A stretch of 64,000 nucleotides of DNA from Chrysogorgia sp. JL179-B06 (Eukaryota > Cnidaria > Anthozoa > Scleralcyonacea > Chrysogorgiidae): contig JAYKKM010000193.1 in assembly GCA_035772405.1 (NCBI GenBank), positions 1,697,501 to 1,761,500 of the forward strand. Reading direction: 5' to 3'. Under the pieces are notes generated by a model. The model was not told the origin of the DNA and did not search any database. It saw only the letters and a list, made by a program, of their open reading frames with translations. Of this stretch, positions 44,217 to 52,975 are shown piece by piece (position 1 is the first letter of the stretch; every line of letters starts with the position of its first letter). The position numbers and the translations under genes were made by a program.

Positions 44217-44783
44217 ATGAAGAAAGTTGGTAAACTAGAAATCGTGATTGGTCCTATGTTCGCAGGAAAAACGACAGAGACTCTTCGCAGGTTAGTCGCG
44301 TTAAGTAAATCAGGGCTTAGAGTCCTTTACATGAACAACGCGGGCGACACTAGACGAGCTGACCACACGTTCTCCACACATCGTCAAACCATTGTTGTTG
44401 GATCAGACAGTCTACCTGCAAAGCTAATCACCAACCTTCCAAGTTGCGACGAGCTGACTGACGTTGACGTCATCGGCATTGATGAAGGCCATTGGTACTC
44501 TGATCTACTTCCAGTTATTCGCAAGTATGTCAAAGCTGGCATTCACGTCATTATTTGTGGTCTCATAACAACAGAGCACTTAAAAAAACTTGGTGAGCTT
44601 GACACACTCTTTCCAATGGCAGACGACATCACATTTCTAAAAGCGTATTGCGCTGTTTGTCGTGACACCGACGGAACAACTGTTGAAGCACCATTCAATT
44701 GGAGATATAATCCAGGACCATCATTTGTTGGTGGTGCTGAACAATACAAAGCAGTGTGCAGACGTCATCATCCTTCCACATAA
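44217..44783 (+). CDS. tdk: Thymidine kinase, type II family
   Basis: Phosphorylates thymidine with ATP to supply dTMP for DNA replication. The 188-residue frame has the P-loop IGPMFAGKTTE (residues about 10-20), the Walker B-type motif IGIDEGHWYSDL (about 85-96; most family members have an Asp-Glu-Ala/Gln-Phe order here), and the zinc site CAVC...CRRHH near the C-terminus with the typical GGAEQYKAVCR lasso. Length is normal for the family, whose members occur in animals, bacteria and large DNA viruses such as poxviruses. The ATG follows a TATA-containing motif. The gene converges with the BRO-N gene across about 100 bases. It is intact. Element 2 reaches the window end before this position. 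Confidence 0.9.
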   Translation: MKKVGKLEIVIGPMFAGKTTETLRRLVALSKSGLRVLYMNNAGDTRRADHTFSTHRQTIVVGSDSLPAKLITNLPSCDELTDVDVIGIDEGHWYSDLLPVIRKYVKAGIHVIICGLITTEHLKKLGELDTLFPMADDITFLKAYCAVCRDTDGTTVEAPFNWRYNPGPSFVGGAEQYKAVCRRHHPST

Positions 44784-44885
44784 AATTAAGGGTGTTCTCA
44801 ATACGTCCCACTTTTTTAAATTTAGACATTGGACACGTGAAGCGCCCAATGTCATTGAGATAACATTTTTTCACACGCATAGACA

Positions 44886-45644
44886 TTAGTCGCGCACCAC
44901 ACAGTGATGTCTCTCGTGGTTACTTAACGCTGCTTTATTTTTAAATTTACGAAAACACTGGGAACATTGAAACCCAATGTCAAAGAAATATTTTATTATC
45001 GTAGTAATAGCGTCGTCGTATGAGTCGCACAACAATGTTAGATAACCAGCGGATTTGTATCTGAGTAGCAGAGAGTCTTGCTCTTTGGATGTCTTACCTG
45101 TGCCACCTGGGTTCTTGAACTCAATCACAAGCCCGGTTTGCTGTCGGTTTGCATTAGCAATAATCAAATCAGGTGTTCCACGTTGGTAACCTTTTTTCCA
45201 TGAATTTATTCTCTTCGCAGAAGTGTCTTGATTCTCACCAAGCCCGGCTATCAAAATAGCTTCTGGATAGTATTTCCTAAGAAAACCAACGACTTTCGTG
45301 TGAAGGTCGAACTCGGTGATCATTTTAAACTGGTTGTGTTTGAGACCAACGTCAGCTACAGTCTTTCTAACGCTTGGTAAGACTTCTGAGTGCGCCCACC
45401 TTCCAAGGTGTCTCGCACGCTCCATTTTACTTGAGAACACCAACGAGTAGACACCAAGTTCGTTGATAAACGAGGCCTGCTCCATCTTCATTCTACAGTC
45501 AGGTTCGACGTGGTCGTGTACTGCATCTTTTGGTCGAGCATAACCTAGAGCGCTCGCGACTTCTTTCGCTTTGAACCATATGTCACCGTTATTCATAACC
45601 GTCGTGATTTGGTGACCATCGAAATCAAATAGTTGAAGTGTCAT
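44886..45644 (-). CDS. BRO-N / VRR-NUC-like nuclease / C2H2 zinc-finger fusion protein
   Basis: 252 residues from MTLQLFDFDGHQ. Residues about 1-100 match the BRO-N domain of viral and phage antirepressor-like proteins (IWFKAKEVASALGYARPKDA, then FINELGVYSLVFSSKM). Residues about 145-215 show the VRR-NUC nuclease pattern GTPDLII, IEFKNPGGTGKTSKEQ and GYLTLL, with the acidic and EFK residues expected of a PD-(D/E)XK site. The end is one C2H2 finger, CSQCFRKFKNKAALSNH. The start was chosen because the upstream codons in the frame have no ATG; element 2 starts at the same place. Upstream is 'gaagactatatagtgg'. It may regulate transcription or process DNA ends; function is inferred from domains only. 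Confidence 0.8.
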   Translation of the reverse strand: MTLQLFDFDGHQITTVMNNGDIWFKAKEVASALGYARPKDAVHDHVEPDCRMKMEQASFINELGVYSLVFSSKMERARHLGRWAHSEVLPSVRKTVADVGLKHNQFKMITEFDLHTKVVGFLRKYYPEAILIAGLGENQDTSAKRINSWKKGYQRGTPDLIIANANRQQTGLVIEFKNPGGTGKTSKEQDSLLLRYKSAGYLTLLCDSYDDAITTIIKYFFDIGFQCSQCFRKFKNKAALSNHERHHCVVRD

Positions 45645-45678
45645 GGAAGTGACCACTATATAGTCTTCCACAAAAAAG

Positions 45679-45834
45679 CTACTCGATGTGGGCGTTAGGT
45701 TTTTTATAGATCTGGTTTGTTGTGTACCAACGCATCAGGTGTGTTTTATTAGTCTTCGGTTTGCTACGTCGTCTGAAAAAGTTTCTAATGTTACGAACCA
45801 GCTTTCTAAATCTTCGAAGCTGAGACCAACCCAT
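45679..45834 (-). CDS. 51-residue Arg-rich basic protein
   Basis: MGWSQLRRFRKLVRNVRNFF-type sequence (element 1 has Ile at residue 16), then an RRR-rich patch, ending NQIYKKPNAHIE. About a third of residues are Lys or Arg. Element 2 encodes the same 51 residues at 63291-63446 with four substitutions, and the stop is in the same place, which supports a real gene below usual size cut-offs. Small basic proteins condense DNA in several viruses; that role here is an inference. It sits between the BRO-N gene and the myristoylation-motif gene. Confidence 0.75.
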   Translation of the reverse strand: MGWSQLRRFRKLVRNIRNFFRRRSKPKTNKTHLMRWYTTNQIYKKPNAHIE

Positions 45835-45840
45835 TATAGC

Positions 45841-46047
45841 TTAGGTCGTGTCCTCTACCACTCCCACAGTGTCTGATTCTGGTAACATAATAGGTTTGCC
45901 GTAAGTCTTTTTAGACCTCATACCAATCTCGGCGTGGAGCTCGAGAGTCACGTCACCGCGGCCAAATGACCCACCAGCTTTGAACATGTGGTCAGTCGTT
46001 TTATTTATCTTATATATTTCACGTTCTTTTGAAATACATGCTCCCAT
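45841..46047 (-). CDS. 68-residue protein with N-myristoylation motif
   Basis: The protein begins MGACISKEREIY: Gly2 and Ser6 fit the eukaryotic N-myristoylation consensus, and Cys4 is a possible palmitoylation site. The rest is soluble, with HAEIGMRSKKTYGKPIM near the end. Element 2 encodes the same protein at 63078-63284 with three differences in 68 residues. In element 2 the ATG directly follows the stop of the fibre-like gene; here about 44 extra bases separate them. A lipid-anchored virion or membrane-associated protein is likely, by inference. Confidence 0.75.
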   Translation of the reverse strand: MGACISKEREIYKINKTTDHMFKAGGSFGRGDVTLELHAEIGMRSKKTYGKPIMLPESDTVGVVEDTT

Positions 46048-46091
46048 ATATTTAACACTGGTTTGGAAGATCACTTTAATGCATCAAACAT

Positions 46092-47042
46092 TCACTTTAT
46101 ACCATATTCCTTCATCATTTTTCCACCAATGATTATGATGTCTCGGTTTGTCATGTAACCACTCACGATTTTCACACTGTAGAATTCTATCAACGATGGG
46201 TACGCATAAGGTGCGAGTGGTATTCTTGGTCGATGTATTCCAAAAATTGTTCCATAAGGTGTGCCTATCTTTTTCATATTCGCTACGAAGTCTGAGTCGG
46301 TTGACTTGGTGTTATTGACTCTGACGTGTGAATTGCTCATTTGCCAGTGTATTGATATCATATGCATTTTGGCGAGGTCAACGCCACTCGGAATAGTGCA
46401 TATGCTCTCCATTGCTGGGTTGCTACCACCATATGCGAGTCCATTAGTCATACCAGTCTTGTACCCTATGAACTTGTCCCATTGACCATCGTCGTTTGAT
46501 ATAATTGTCTCCCAATTTGACCCTGTGGTTCTCATAGGTAACCGCACTACGACAAAAATGGAGAGGTCACACCACTGCATACTCGGGCAGTTAAAATGAA
46601 GACCCGACTCAAGTGGGAGTGGTGTTAACTCAGGGGATAGAAAACTTTGGCCTGCACCGTTAACGCCAATAATAGGACCATAAGTTGGGTTGTTTTGCAC
46701 TAATTTACTTGTCTCACCAATGGCTTTCACTTTGTTTGAACCATTGGTGTGAAATTCCACGTTTTTCAAGGCGTGTGTGCTAACGTTGAAGTCGAACACA
46801 ACATTGTAGGACTGACTCTTTAGGTAGTCTGATAGCAATTGCTCTAGAGTTCTTTTGTTTGCGGCGTCTGAGTCATCGACTGGGTCCGCTACGTTTTTTA
46901 TCGCTGAGCCTTGCATGTCTATTAGTCCAGACATCCTTCCACCGGTCACACTTAATTTGGGATCTTCATCCAGATGCCTTTTCGTTCTCTTTAGTATTTT
47001 ATCGTGGGGGTCGTCAGACTCATACCCATAGTTTAGACTCAT
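46092..47042 (-). CDS. Fibre-like protein: phage-tail-fibre motif plus lectin/LamG-like domain
   Basis: 316 residues. The N-terminal 30 residues are charged. Residues 34-51 read GGRMSGLIDMQGSAIKNV, followed by DPVDDSDAANKRTLEQLL. This Gly-Met-Ser-Gly/Asn-Val/Asp-Ala-Lys pattern is typical of phage tail fibre and collar repeats, where it starts the shaft. The C-terminal half (about 150-310) has Trp/Tyr-rich strands (CPSMQWCDLSIFVVVRLP, WETIISNDDGQWDKFIGY, ISIHWQMSNSHVRVNN) consistent with a concanavalin/LamG-like fold. It may be an attachment fibre. The copy in element 2 has the same length. It follows the 456-residue gene with a 2-base gap. Confidence 0.65.
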   Translation of the reverse strand: MSLNYGYESDDPHDKILKRTKRHLDEDPKLSVTGGRMSGLIDMQGSAIKNVADPVDDSDAANKRTLEQLLSDYLKSQSYNVVFDFNVSTHALKNVEFHTNGSNKVKAIGETSKLVQNNPTYGPIIGVNGAGQSFLSPELTPLPLESGLHFNCPSMQWCDLSIFVVVRLPMRTTGSNWETIISNDDGQWDKFIGYKTGMTNGLAYGGSNPAMESICTIPSGVDLAKMHMISIHWQMSNSHVRVNNTKSTDSDFVANMKKIGTPYGTIFGIHRPRIPLAPYAYPSLIEFYSVKIVSGYMTNRDIIIIGGKMMKEYGIK

Positions 47043-47044
47043 TA

Positions 47045-48415
47045 CTACCTCAAGGTGTATTTGCTTACTAGATAGCCAGAGACTGCTGAGAACCCTAACA
47101 CTATCGCTAGCGTTGTCGTGTCTGACTTACTCGTGGTGGTAGTGCGTGCTATTTGATTGGTGACCACTGTTCTCTTCACAGGTGGTGCTACTACCAAGTG
47201 AGTCACCACATTTTCTTGGTGGACTTTTTTAGCCACAGTCGTTGGTGTGATTGCATTCAAGCGATTGTTCACTCCAAATCTCATGGACTCTGTAGCAATC
47301 TTTAATAAGTTGTTGTACCCAGCGATTTTGTTCTTGAGTATCACCACGTTACTTGGCATTAACCATGTACTTGGCGACACTGCAAGATTTTGGACAACGT
47401 TGGTGTCTCTAATCGATTTATTCATGTTGAGGATCCATGTTGATACGTCGTAGTTGACAACACTGTCAGCAAACAACTTGCGGAATTCTTGTTGGGTTTC
47501 TAGACTTCCTGCAGAACCACCAACGACAGATACACGTGTTCTCGCTTGCGCACCAAGTGTGGAGTACACAAAGGCTTCTATACTTTGGTTTAGATATTGT
47601 AGCCCAATGTTGGTAAAGCCGTCTGACAATCGCGCGACGTATCGTCTGTAATCGTTCTGAACGTCGTTGAGTGTGAACACTCTGGATTCACCTAGAGTGC
47701 CATCGCTCAGGACTTTATTCTGGTAGTAATGTTTTCTGGGAATCTTGGAAATCTTACCATACAATTTGGAGGCGTTAAATTCTCTACTTATTGATCTCAT
47801 GGTCTCGCCACCTTCCATTCTTCTGAGAAGTCTTCTAATGGTGAAGTACACATGAAATCTCATCACACTTGTGACCACAGGGTGGACTTCTTGTGACACT
47901 GATAAATGCTGCAGTGAGACTCCACAACAGAAACTCGCACAATACGTCGCAAACACAACACGATAGTAAGATTCGCTGTCGTCCCATTTCGACATGGTCT
48001 TTGACGTGGTGATTTGTAAGGTTGGTAGCTTTGACATGAAGTAGCTATTTTGGTTAACAAAAACTTTGAAGTTGTTCACTGGATAATTTAATACGTTTTC
48101 CGTTGGGTAGCCATCCCAAAGCCCCCAGTGGTTCTTATGACCTTTTGGTAGTGGTTGGATAGTTCCACCGCCTTGCCATATTATTGGGAACTTACTATTG
48201 TGTAGCCACTTCCACATGTTTTTATCATTTTTGAAGGTTGTGCTGGTTATGTCTGTGCTGAGGATGTCGTTGTTTTTGAAGTATACGTCAACATTTAGGA
48301 TCTTACCGTCTTGCGAAATATTTGGGTAGAACTCGAATTTGCTTAAAGTGGCGTGAGGGTACTTTTTGATGAGGTCTGCCTTTGCGTCGTGTGTGGCCTT
48401 CGATGTGTTCGCCAT
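47045..48415 (-). CDS. Conserved unknown 456-residue protein with C-terminal membrane anchor
   Basis: No family recognised. Notable segments are NHWGLWDGYPTENVLNYPVN, then a Cys-rich part VVFATYCASFCCGVSLQHLS leading to QEVHPVVTSVMRFHVYFTIR, and a long helical middle. A Thr/Val-rich linker precedes a C-terminal helix (LAIVLGFSAVSGYLVSKY). The linker contains one HQENVVTH unit here but three related units in element 2. The start MANTSKATHDAK is shared by both copies. It is divergently transcribed from the penton-like gene and is followed by the fibre-like gene. A structural virion protein is plausible given its neighbours. Confidence 0.7.
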   Translation of the reverse strand: MANTSKATHDAKADLIKKYPHATLSKFEFYPNISQDGKILNVDVYFKNNDILSTDITSTTFKNDKNMWKWLHNSKFPIIWQGGGTIQPLPKGHKNHWGLWDGYPTENVLNYPVNNFKVFVNQNSYFMSKLPTLQITTSKTMSKWDDSESYYRVVFATYCASFCCGVSLQHLSVSQEVHPVVTSVMRFHVYFTIRRLLRRMEGGETMRSISREFNASKLYGKISKIPRKHYYQNKVLSDGTLGESRVFTLNDVQNDYRRYVARLSDGFTNIGLQYLNQSIEAFVYSTLGAQARTRVSVVGGSAGSLETQQEFRKLFADSVVNYDVSTWILNMNKSIRDTNVVQNLAVSPSTWLMPSNVVILKNKIAGYNNLLKIATESMRFGVNNRLNAITPTTVAKKVHQENVVTHLVVAPPVKRTVVTNQIARTTTTSKSDTTTLAIVLGFSAVSGYLVSKYTLR

Positions 48416-48492
48416 CGCACGTTCGTAGTAGGCTACTTTCCATAGTAGTCATGAAGGGCTTTCTGCATATAATATACTGTATGTTATACATA
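48416..48492. promoter_or_regulatory. Divergent promoter region of element 1
   Basis: 77 bases separate the divergent starts at 48415 and 48493. They contain GCATATAATATACTGTATG and 'ttatacataatgcg', with TATA words readable on both strands. The corresponding region of element 2 (60616-60687) keeps 'ataatatacngtatgttata'. All genes on the left of it run left and those on the right run right. Confidence 0.55.
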
Positions 48493-49191
48493 ATGCGAAA
48501 GTTGACGGTATTCATTAAAGGTGCAGAAAAAGTTGTGTCCTTTGACAATAGTGTGATGATCACGCACGATAACCCATACGTTATGGTCAAGACAGCTACT
48601 GTGTTTTGGGACTACCATAACACGACAAATGACGACAGCATTCGGGTCTTCACGTTGGATGACTCTAGGGTTGGCTCTTTTAAAAAGATTAAAGTGGGTG
48701 AAGGGTACTTTAGCTTCGACGCATTGGTCAAAGTCTTAAAACTAGAGTCTAACAAACATAAGGTGAGTCTTGAGATAGAGAAACTGACACCCACAAGTAG
48801 ATGCAGGGTTAAGGTTAGTAGCTCAGCTGTGTTAGACACCCTTGGGCCTCTACTTGGTTTCGCGAGGGGCGAGGTGATTCAGAACGACTTACAGTGGCAC
48901 ACTAGCCCAAACGAGGTCGACATGTATAAAGGTTTAAAGTACATAGAAGTTTCGTGTGACATTGTTGAAACCGAAAGCAATGTGGGTATTGATGGGAAGC
49001 GTAGCGATGTGATCACAACGTTGCCAATACCCACCAAACAGTCTTTGAAGGGGTCAGTGCAACGTCATGTGGACATTGAGTCCAAGGTGAGTATTAAAAA
49101 AGGTGTCTACTCAAGTATGACGTTTCGCGTCAAACCAAATAACGGTGGTCTCAAAATTGGCGCGGTGCTATTGGAACTGTATATTGTGTGA
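48493..49191 (+). CDS. Minor capsid (penton-like, single jelly-roll) protein, putative
   Basis: 232 residues from MRKLTVFIKGAEKVV; a start four codons upstream is possible. Strand-rich throughout. The central LGPLLGFARGEVIQ and the following YIEVSCDIVETESNVGIDGK with DVITTLPIP resemble the end part of penton proteins of Polintons and adintoviruses, where a 'cytosol-side Asp-Ile-Val-Glu' strand and a late KGVYSSMTFRVKP / IGAVLLELYIV pair are found. It would form the capsid vertices. The stop overlaps the integrase region by position only (6 bases before its ATG). The element 2 copy is intact and two residues shorter. Confidence 0.6.
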   Translation: MRKLTVFIKGAEKVVSFDNSVMITHDNPYVMVKTATVFWDYHNTTNDDSIRVFTLDDSRVGSFKKIKVGEGYFSFDALVKVLKLESNKHKVSLEIEKLTPTSRCRVKVSSSAVLDTLGPLLGFARGEVIQNDLQWHTSPNEVDMYKGLKYIEVSCDIVETESNVGIDGKRSDVITTLPIPTKQSLKGSVQRHVDIESKVSIKKGVYSSMTFRVKPNNGGLKIGAVLLELYIV

Positions 49192-49196
49192 ATTAT

Positions 49197-50300
49197 ATGG
49201 AACTTGGTGTGGAAACAGAACAAGGGTTGCGAGACATCTATTATAACCCTAAGACAGGGTTCAGTGGTGCAGAGAGGTTGTATCAAAGTGCGTTGGGAGA
49301 CGGATTGAAAGTAACTAGAAAAACAGTGAAAGAGTGGTTGACAGCGCAGGACACTTACACTAGGTACAAACCCATCGTGAGAAGACACAAGTTCCGCGCG
49401 ACCTTTGTTGATTACCTTGGTGAAGAGCTCCAAATGGACTTAGTGGACATGAGTAAGTATTCAAAACAGAATGGAGGTTATTATTGGATACTAACAGGTA
49501 TTGAAATATTGAGTAGATACGCTTTTGGCATTGCGGTGTATAGAAAAGACACTGCTAACATGACTGAGGCTGTTGGAAAGTTGTTGAGTGACTTTAAAGA
49601 TCGGTTTGGAACCATGCCTAAGTTAGCACAATTTGATGATGGACTTGAGTTCTACAATGTTGGGGTGAAAAGTTTGCTGAAAGAACGTGATGTTAAATAT
49701 TTCAGCACTAAGAGCGATAAAAAGGCTGCTGTTGTTGAGCGTTTCAATAGAAGTCTCAAGAGTGTTATGTGGAAGTACTTTTACGCTCGTGGAACGTACA
49801 AATGGATTGACGTTCTAGACCAGTTTGTGAGCAATTACAATAGCAATGTGAGTCGAAGCATTATGATGAAGCCGAAGGATGTCAATAAATCAAATGAGGG
49901 TGAGGTTTGGACCACTTTGTTTGGTCATCATTTTGCAGACAACCCATTGCCGAAGTTCAAGGTTGGTCAATCGGTGAGAATTAGTAAATACAAGAGTATA
50001 TTCACAAAGGGTTATGAAGCCAACTTCACTGAAGAGCTGTTTAAAGTGGTGAGAGTTATTCGTGGTGATCCGAATGTGTATGAGATTGAGGACCACACCG
50101 GTGAACAGATTATTGGGAAGTTTTATGAACAGGAATTGTCGCTGATCAATAAGAAACATGGTGATGATGTGTATAGAGTTGAAAAGGTGTTGAGAAGAAA
50201 GAAAGTCAGAGGAAAGAAGATGGTGTTGGTTAAATGGCTAGGTTATGAGAGCAAACATAACTCATGGGTACCAGAAAGCGATATTCAAAATGTGAGCTAA
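49197..50300 (+). CDS. int: Retrovirus-type integrase with C-terminal chromodomain
   Basis: Inserts the element into host DNA. 367 residues. An N-terminal helical part precedes the catalytic core with the D-D-E triad: LQMDLVDMSK (about residue 81), AQFDDGLEFYN (about 147) and AVVERFNRSLK (about 181). The C-terminal region ends in a chromodomain, YRVEKVLRRKKVRGKK then VLVKWLGYESKHNSW, which could guide integration to marked chromatin. The ATG was preferred over an upstream GTG in frame. Length and layout are normal for the Polinton integrase. Intact, and intact also in element 2. It lies between the penton-like and membrane-active genes. Confidence 0.93.
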   Translation: MELGVETEQGLRDIYYNPKTGFSGAERLYQSALGDGLKVTRKTVKEWLTAQDTYTRYKPIVRRHKFRATFVDYLGEELQMDLVDMSKYSKQNGGYYWILTGIEILSRYAFGIAVYRKDTANMTEAVGKLLSDFKDRFGTMPKLAQFDDGLEFYNVGVKSLLKERDVKYFSTKSDKKAAVVERFNRSLKSVMWKYFYARGTYKWIDVLDQFVSNYNSNVSRSIMMKPKDVNKSNEGEVWTTLFGHHFADNPLPKFKVGQSVRISKYKSIFTKGYEANFTEELFKVVRVIRGDPNVYEIEDHTGEQIIGKFYEQELSLINKKHGDDVYRVEKVLRRKKVRGKKMVLVKWLGYESKHNSWVPESDIQNVS

Positions 50301-50306
50301 TGTAAT

Positions 50307-51683
50307 ATGGCTGAAGGTGGGGAAGGTCTTGATGACCTCGAGATGAGCAACCTCGATAAGTACAAAGACATGAGTGATGAGCAACTAGAAGGGGAGCTAA
50401 CCGAGACTGAAAAGCGACTCAAAGACACAGACATTGAGTACGGTATGAGAGAGATGCCGAGAGGCGTTCGCGTTAATTATGGTAACTATCGCGACGACGT
50501 AAAAAAGATAAGAAGCGAGCTTGCTAGAAGACGAGGTGGGCAAGAAGAAACGTCGTTCATTGATGATGGCAAGACGGTGACTATAGGAGCTGACGCAATT
50601 TCAACGAAGGGAGCCAAAAGAGATCTAGACGACATACATGAAAACATACCGAACACGAAGAGACTTAGACCAACCATAAAGTCATCAATAGCGAGGGACA
50701 AAAAAGACTTCTTCAAAAACGCTCTAAGAGTAGACATTAGAATGAGAGATGGACCGAGCTCAAAGGAACTCATTGATGAGTCAACCATAACTCTTGATAA
50801 GAAGGGCAAGCAAAGCGGTGTTGTGTTTGGAGGTGAAAAAGTTGTCGTCTCAAGGAATCAAGGTAAGACGTTTCAGTATAGTAACGCAAAAGACGCTGCT
50901 GAAGCCGTTAAAGAGTTCAAGCGACTCGTCGAGCAAGCTGGAAAGGAACACGAAAACACGTCAAGTGGTGTGGTTGATGCACAGTTGAGGTCTGAGGATA
51001 TAGTACCAACAGAAGATTTAACAGACGCTATAGTCTCTACCGCTAGTGATAGGGTTGAAGACGAAGTAGAATCACGAGAGAGTGAGCTAAACGCGACGGT
51101 CGCTAGCGAAGAGGAAATAAGAGAACTCGCAGGTATATTGAATCCAAGTGGTCCAAACGACGTGAAGATAAATTCCTTAGAAATCATGGTTGATAGCTAC
51201 CGCTTGAAAGCTTTAAATGAGACTGACCCAGTGAAAGAACGGCGGTATAAAAACATTAGTGAGGTAGCCGAGTTGAAAGCGGATAGCGTACGACTTCAGG
51301 AAGGTCTCAAACCAGAGCATGAAGAAGCTAATAAAATTATTACTGACGAGGTCACAAACAATGACTTGTCTAGGTTAGAAAGATTCAAGAAATGGGCTAA
51401 AAAAAATATAGTTGGGTTGAGCGCTGTGGCAATTTCAATGGCTGGGATTATAACAACAATTATTATCGCTGGGAGGTCTGCTGTTATGAAAGGCGCTAAA
51501 GCCACAAAGTCATTCGCACAGGCTGTTAAGAACGCGATAATGAAGATGGGTCCATGGGCTGTTGGGTTGGCTAACTTAGTTTACAATGCGTTGACGTTGG
51601 GTGCAAAGGGTCTCGCTTGGTTGGCTCAAAATCTGTACTCGCGGTGGTGCTTGCGTGGTTTGCTTATGATTATTATAAGCTAA
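50307..51683 (+). pseudogene. Membrane-active minor virion protein, putative, C-terminus frameshifted
   Basis: 458 residues as read. It starts MAEGGEGLDDLEMSNLD and has a long charged, helical middle. The last 110 residues are hydrophobic and conserved: VGLSAVAISMAGIITTIIIA, then MGPWAVGLANLVYNALTLGA and KGLAWLAQNL. In element 2 the protein continues into another Trp/Tyr-rich helix and a basic end; here a loss of 4 bases near 51637 changes the final 20 residues. Such C-terminal amphipathic and hydrophobic helices are found in adintovirus and adenovirus minor proteins that disrupt membranes during entry; the equation with pVI is an inference. The middle part does not align with element 2. Confidence 0.6.
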
Positions 51684-51713
51684 AACGGTAGTGACAAAAC
51701 ATATGTAAAGTAT

Positions 51714-52960
51714 ATGAACGTCACGTCAGCAGAATTGAGCCCTTCATGGGTTTAGACGAGCGACCATGGGCGTCATAAAAGGGACGAGAACGCAACACGT
51801 CATCACGTTGAACCCTAATAAGGTCAGTCCTGGCGAGGAACTCTACATTGACATACCGAAGCTTAAGGTTAGTAGCTGTTTGGTGCCTGGATCGTTGGGT
51901 CTAGTGTTCGACTTTAAGAATGCGAATGACAAAAGCTGGTTCTTGAACAATGTGAGCAAGTTACTTTGTGAGAAGCTTGTTGTGAGACTAGCTGGGGAAA
52001 CTGTGTATGACAACACTGGGGAAAATTACACTGGTGTTTATCGCGACCTTTGGGAGAGCGTTACTGCACGAGATCAAATGATTGACTATGGTGTTGATCC
52101 TGAGAACTTGAGAAAGTTAATCTCTAAGGATGACAGTGGTGCGACAAGTGGAAATGCTGCTAAAGTTAGTGATGCGTTGATGTTTGGTGTGGTTGGAACG
52201 AAACAGCGAATAAAGCTTGGTAAAATCATGGATGACCACGGGTTGTACGCTCCTTTTAGCATGAACAACAACTTGCAGTATGTGATCACACTTCCCAAAG
52301 CTACAGACATCATGGTGGCGCAAACCAATGAGAGTGTGGGTGGATATATACACTCTAGAGAACCTCGAGCTTGAGTATGAAACGATTGATAACCAGGAGC
52401 TCTCTGATGAAATAACGTCGGGTTACGCAAGTGGTAGGAGTTTGTCATATGAGCACGTCACGTTGATGAAAACCACTGAATGGGACAAAGGCACAACCAT
52501 TGTGAACGAGAATGTTAATCTACCAAGAAAAAGCATGAAGGCAATTGTGTTGCTATTCACGAATAAGGTGCGAACAGACAGTGAGGAGTTTCTTTATCCG
52601 AATATCGAGAGTGTTAGAGTCACAATTGAGGGTGTACCGAATAGTGTGTACTCACAGGGTATTCCAAAGTCGAAGTTCTATGCAGAAGCGAAACGGTTGT
52701 TTGGGTTGGGTGAAGAACACGCTCAGTTCATGACCATACAGAAGTTCTATAAAGATGGTTTTGCGTTAGTCATTGACTTGAGGAGCGTTCAAGATAATCG
52801 CAATGTGGCCACTGGTAAAAAAATTGTGAACACACAATCTGGCGTGCTTCTTGAAATCATAAAGAAAGCGACGACTGCGAATGTTATGTGTAGGGTGTTT
52901 GTGATGAGTGATGGGTTGGTCAACTTCATGAACAATGGGCTGCAATCAATCCAATATTAA
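51714..52960 (+). pseudogene. mcp: Major capsid protein (double jelly-roll), two breaks
   Basis: Forms the hexon-like capsid shell. The frame from 51714 stops after 13 codons because of a small length change at about 51740-51752; translation could restart at MGVIKGTRTQHVIT (51766). A 4-base excess in a TATA run near 52344-52350, relative to element 2, shifts the frame in the middle. The two parts (202 and 210 residues) align with the intact 413-residue copy at 56130-57371. Typical family segments are EELYIDIPKLKVSSCLVPGS, VSKLLCEKLVVRLAGE, LPRKSMKAIVLLF and VTIEGVPNSVYSQGIPKS. Just downstream is the ATPase gene. Confidence 0.85.
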
Positions 52961-52975
52961 ATCAAACACAATTTA

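Noticed and set aside
48381..48500. Longer 269- and 275-residue versions of the penton-like protein
   Set aside because: The extensions run back through the divergent promoter and over the opposite gene's start, and their N-termini are not conserved between copies.
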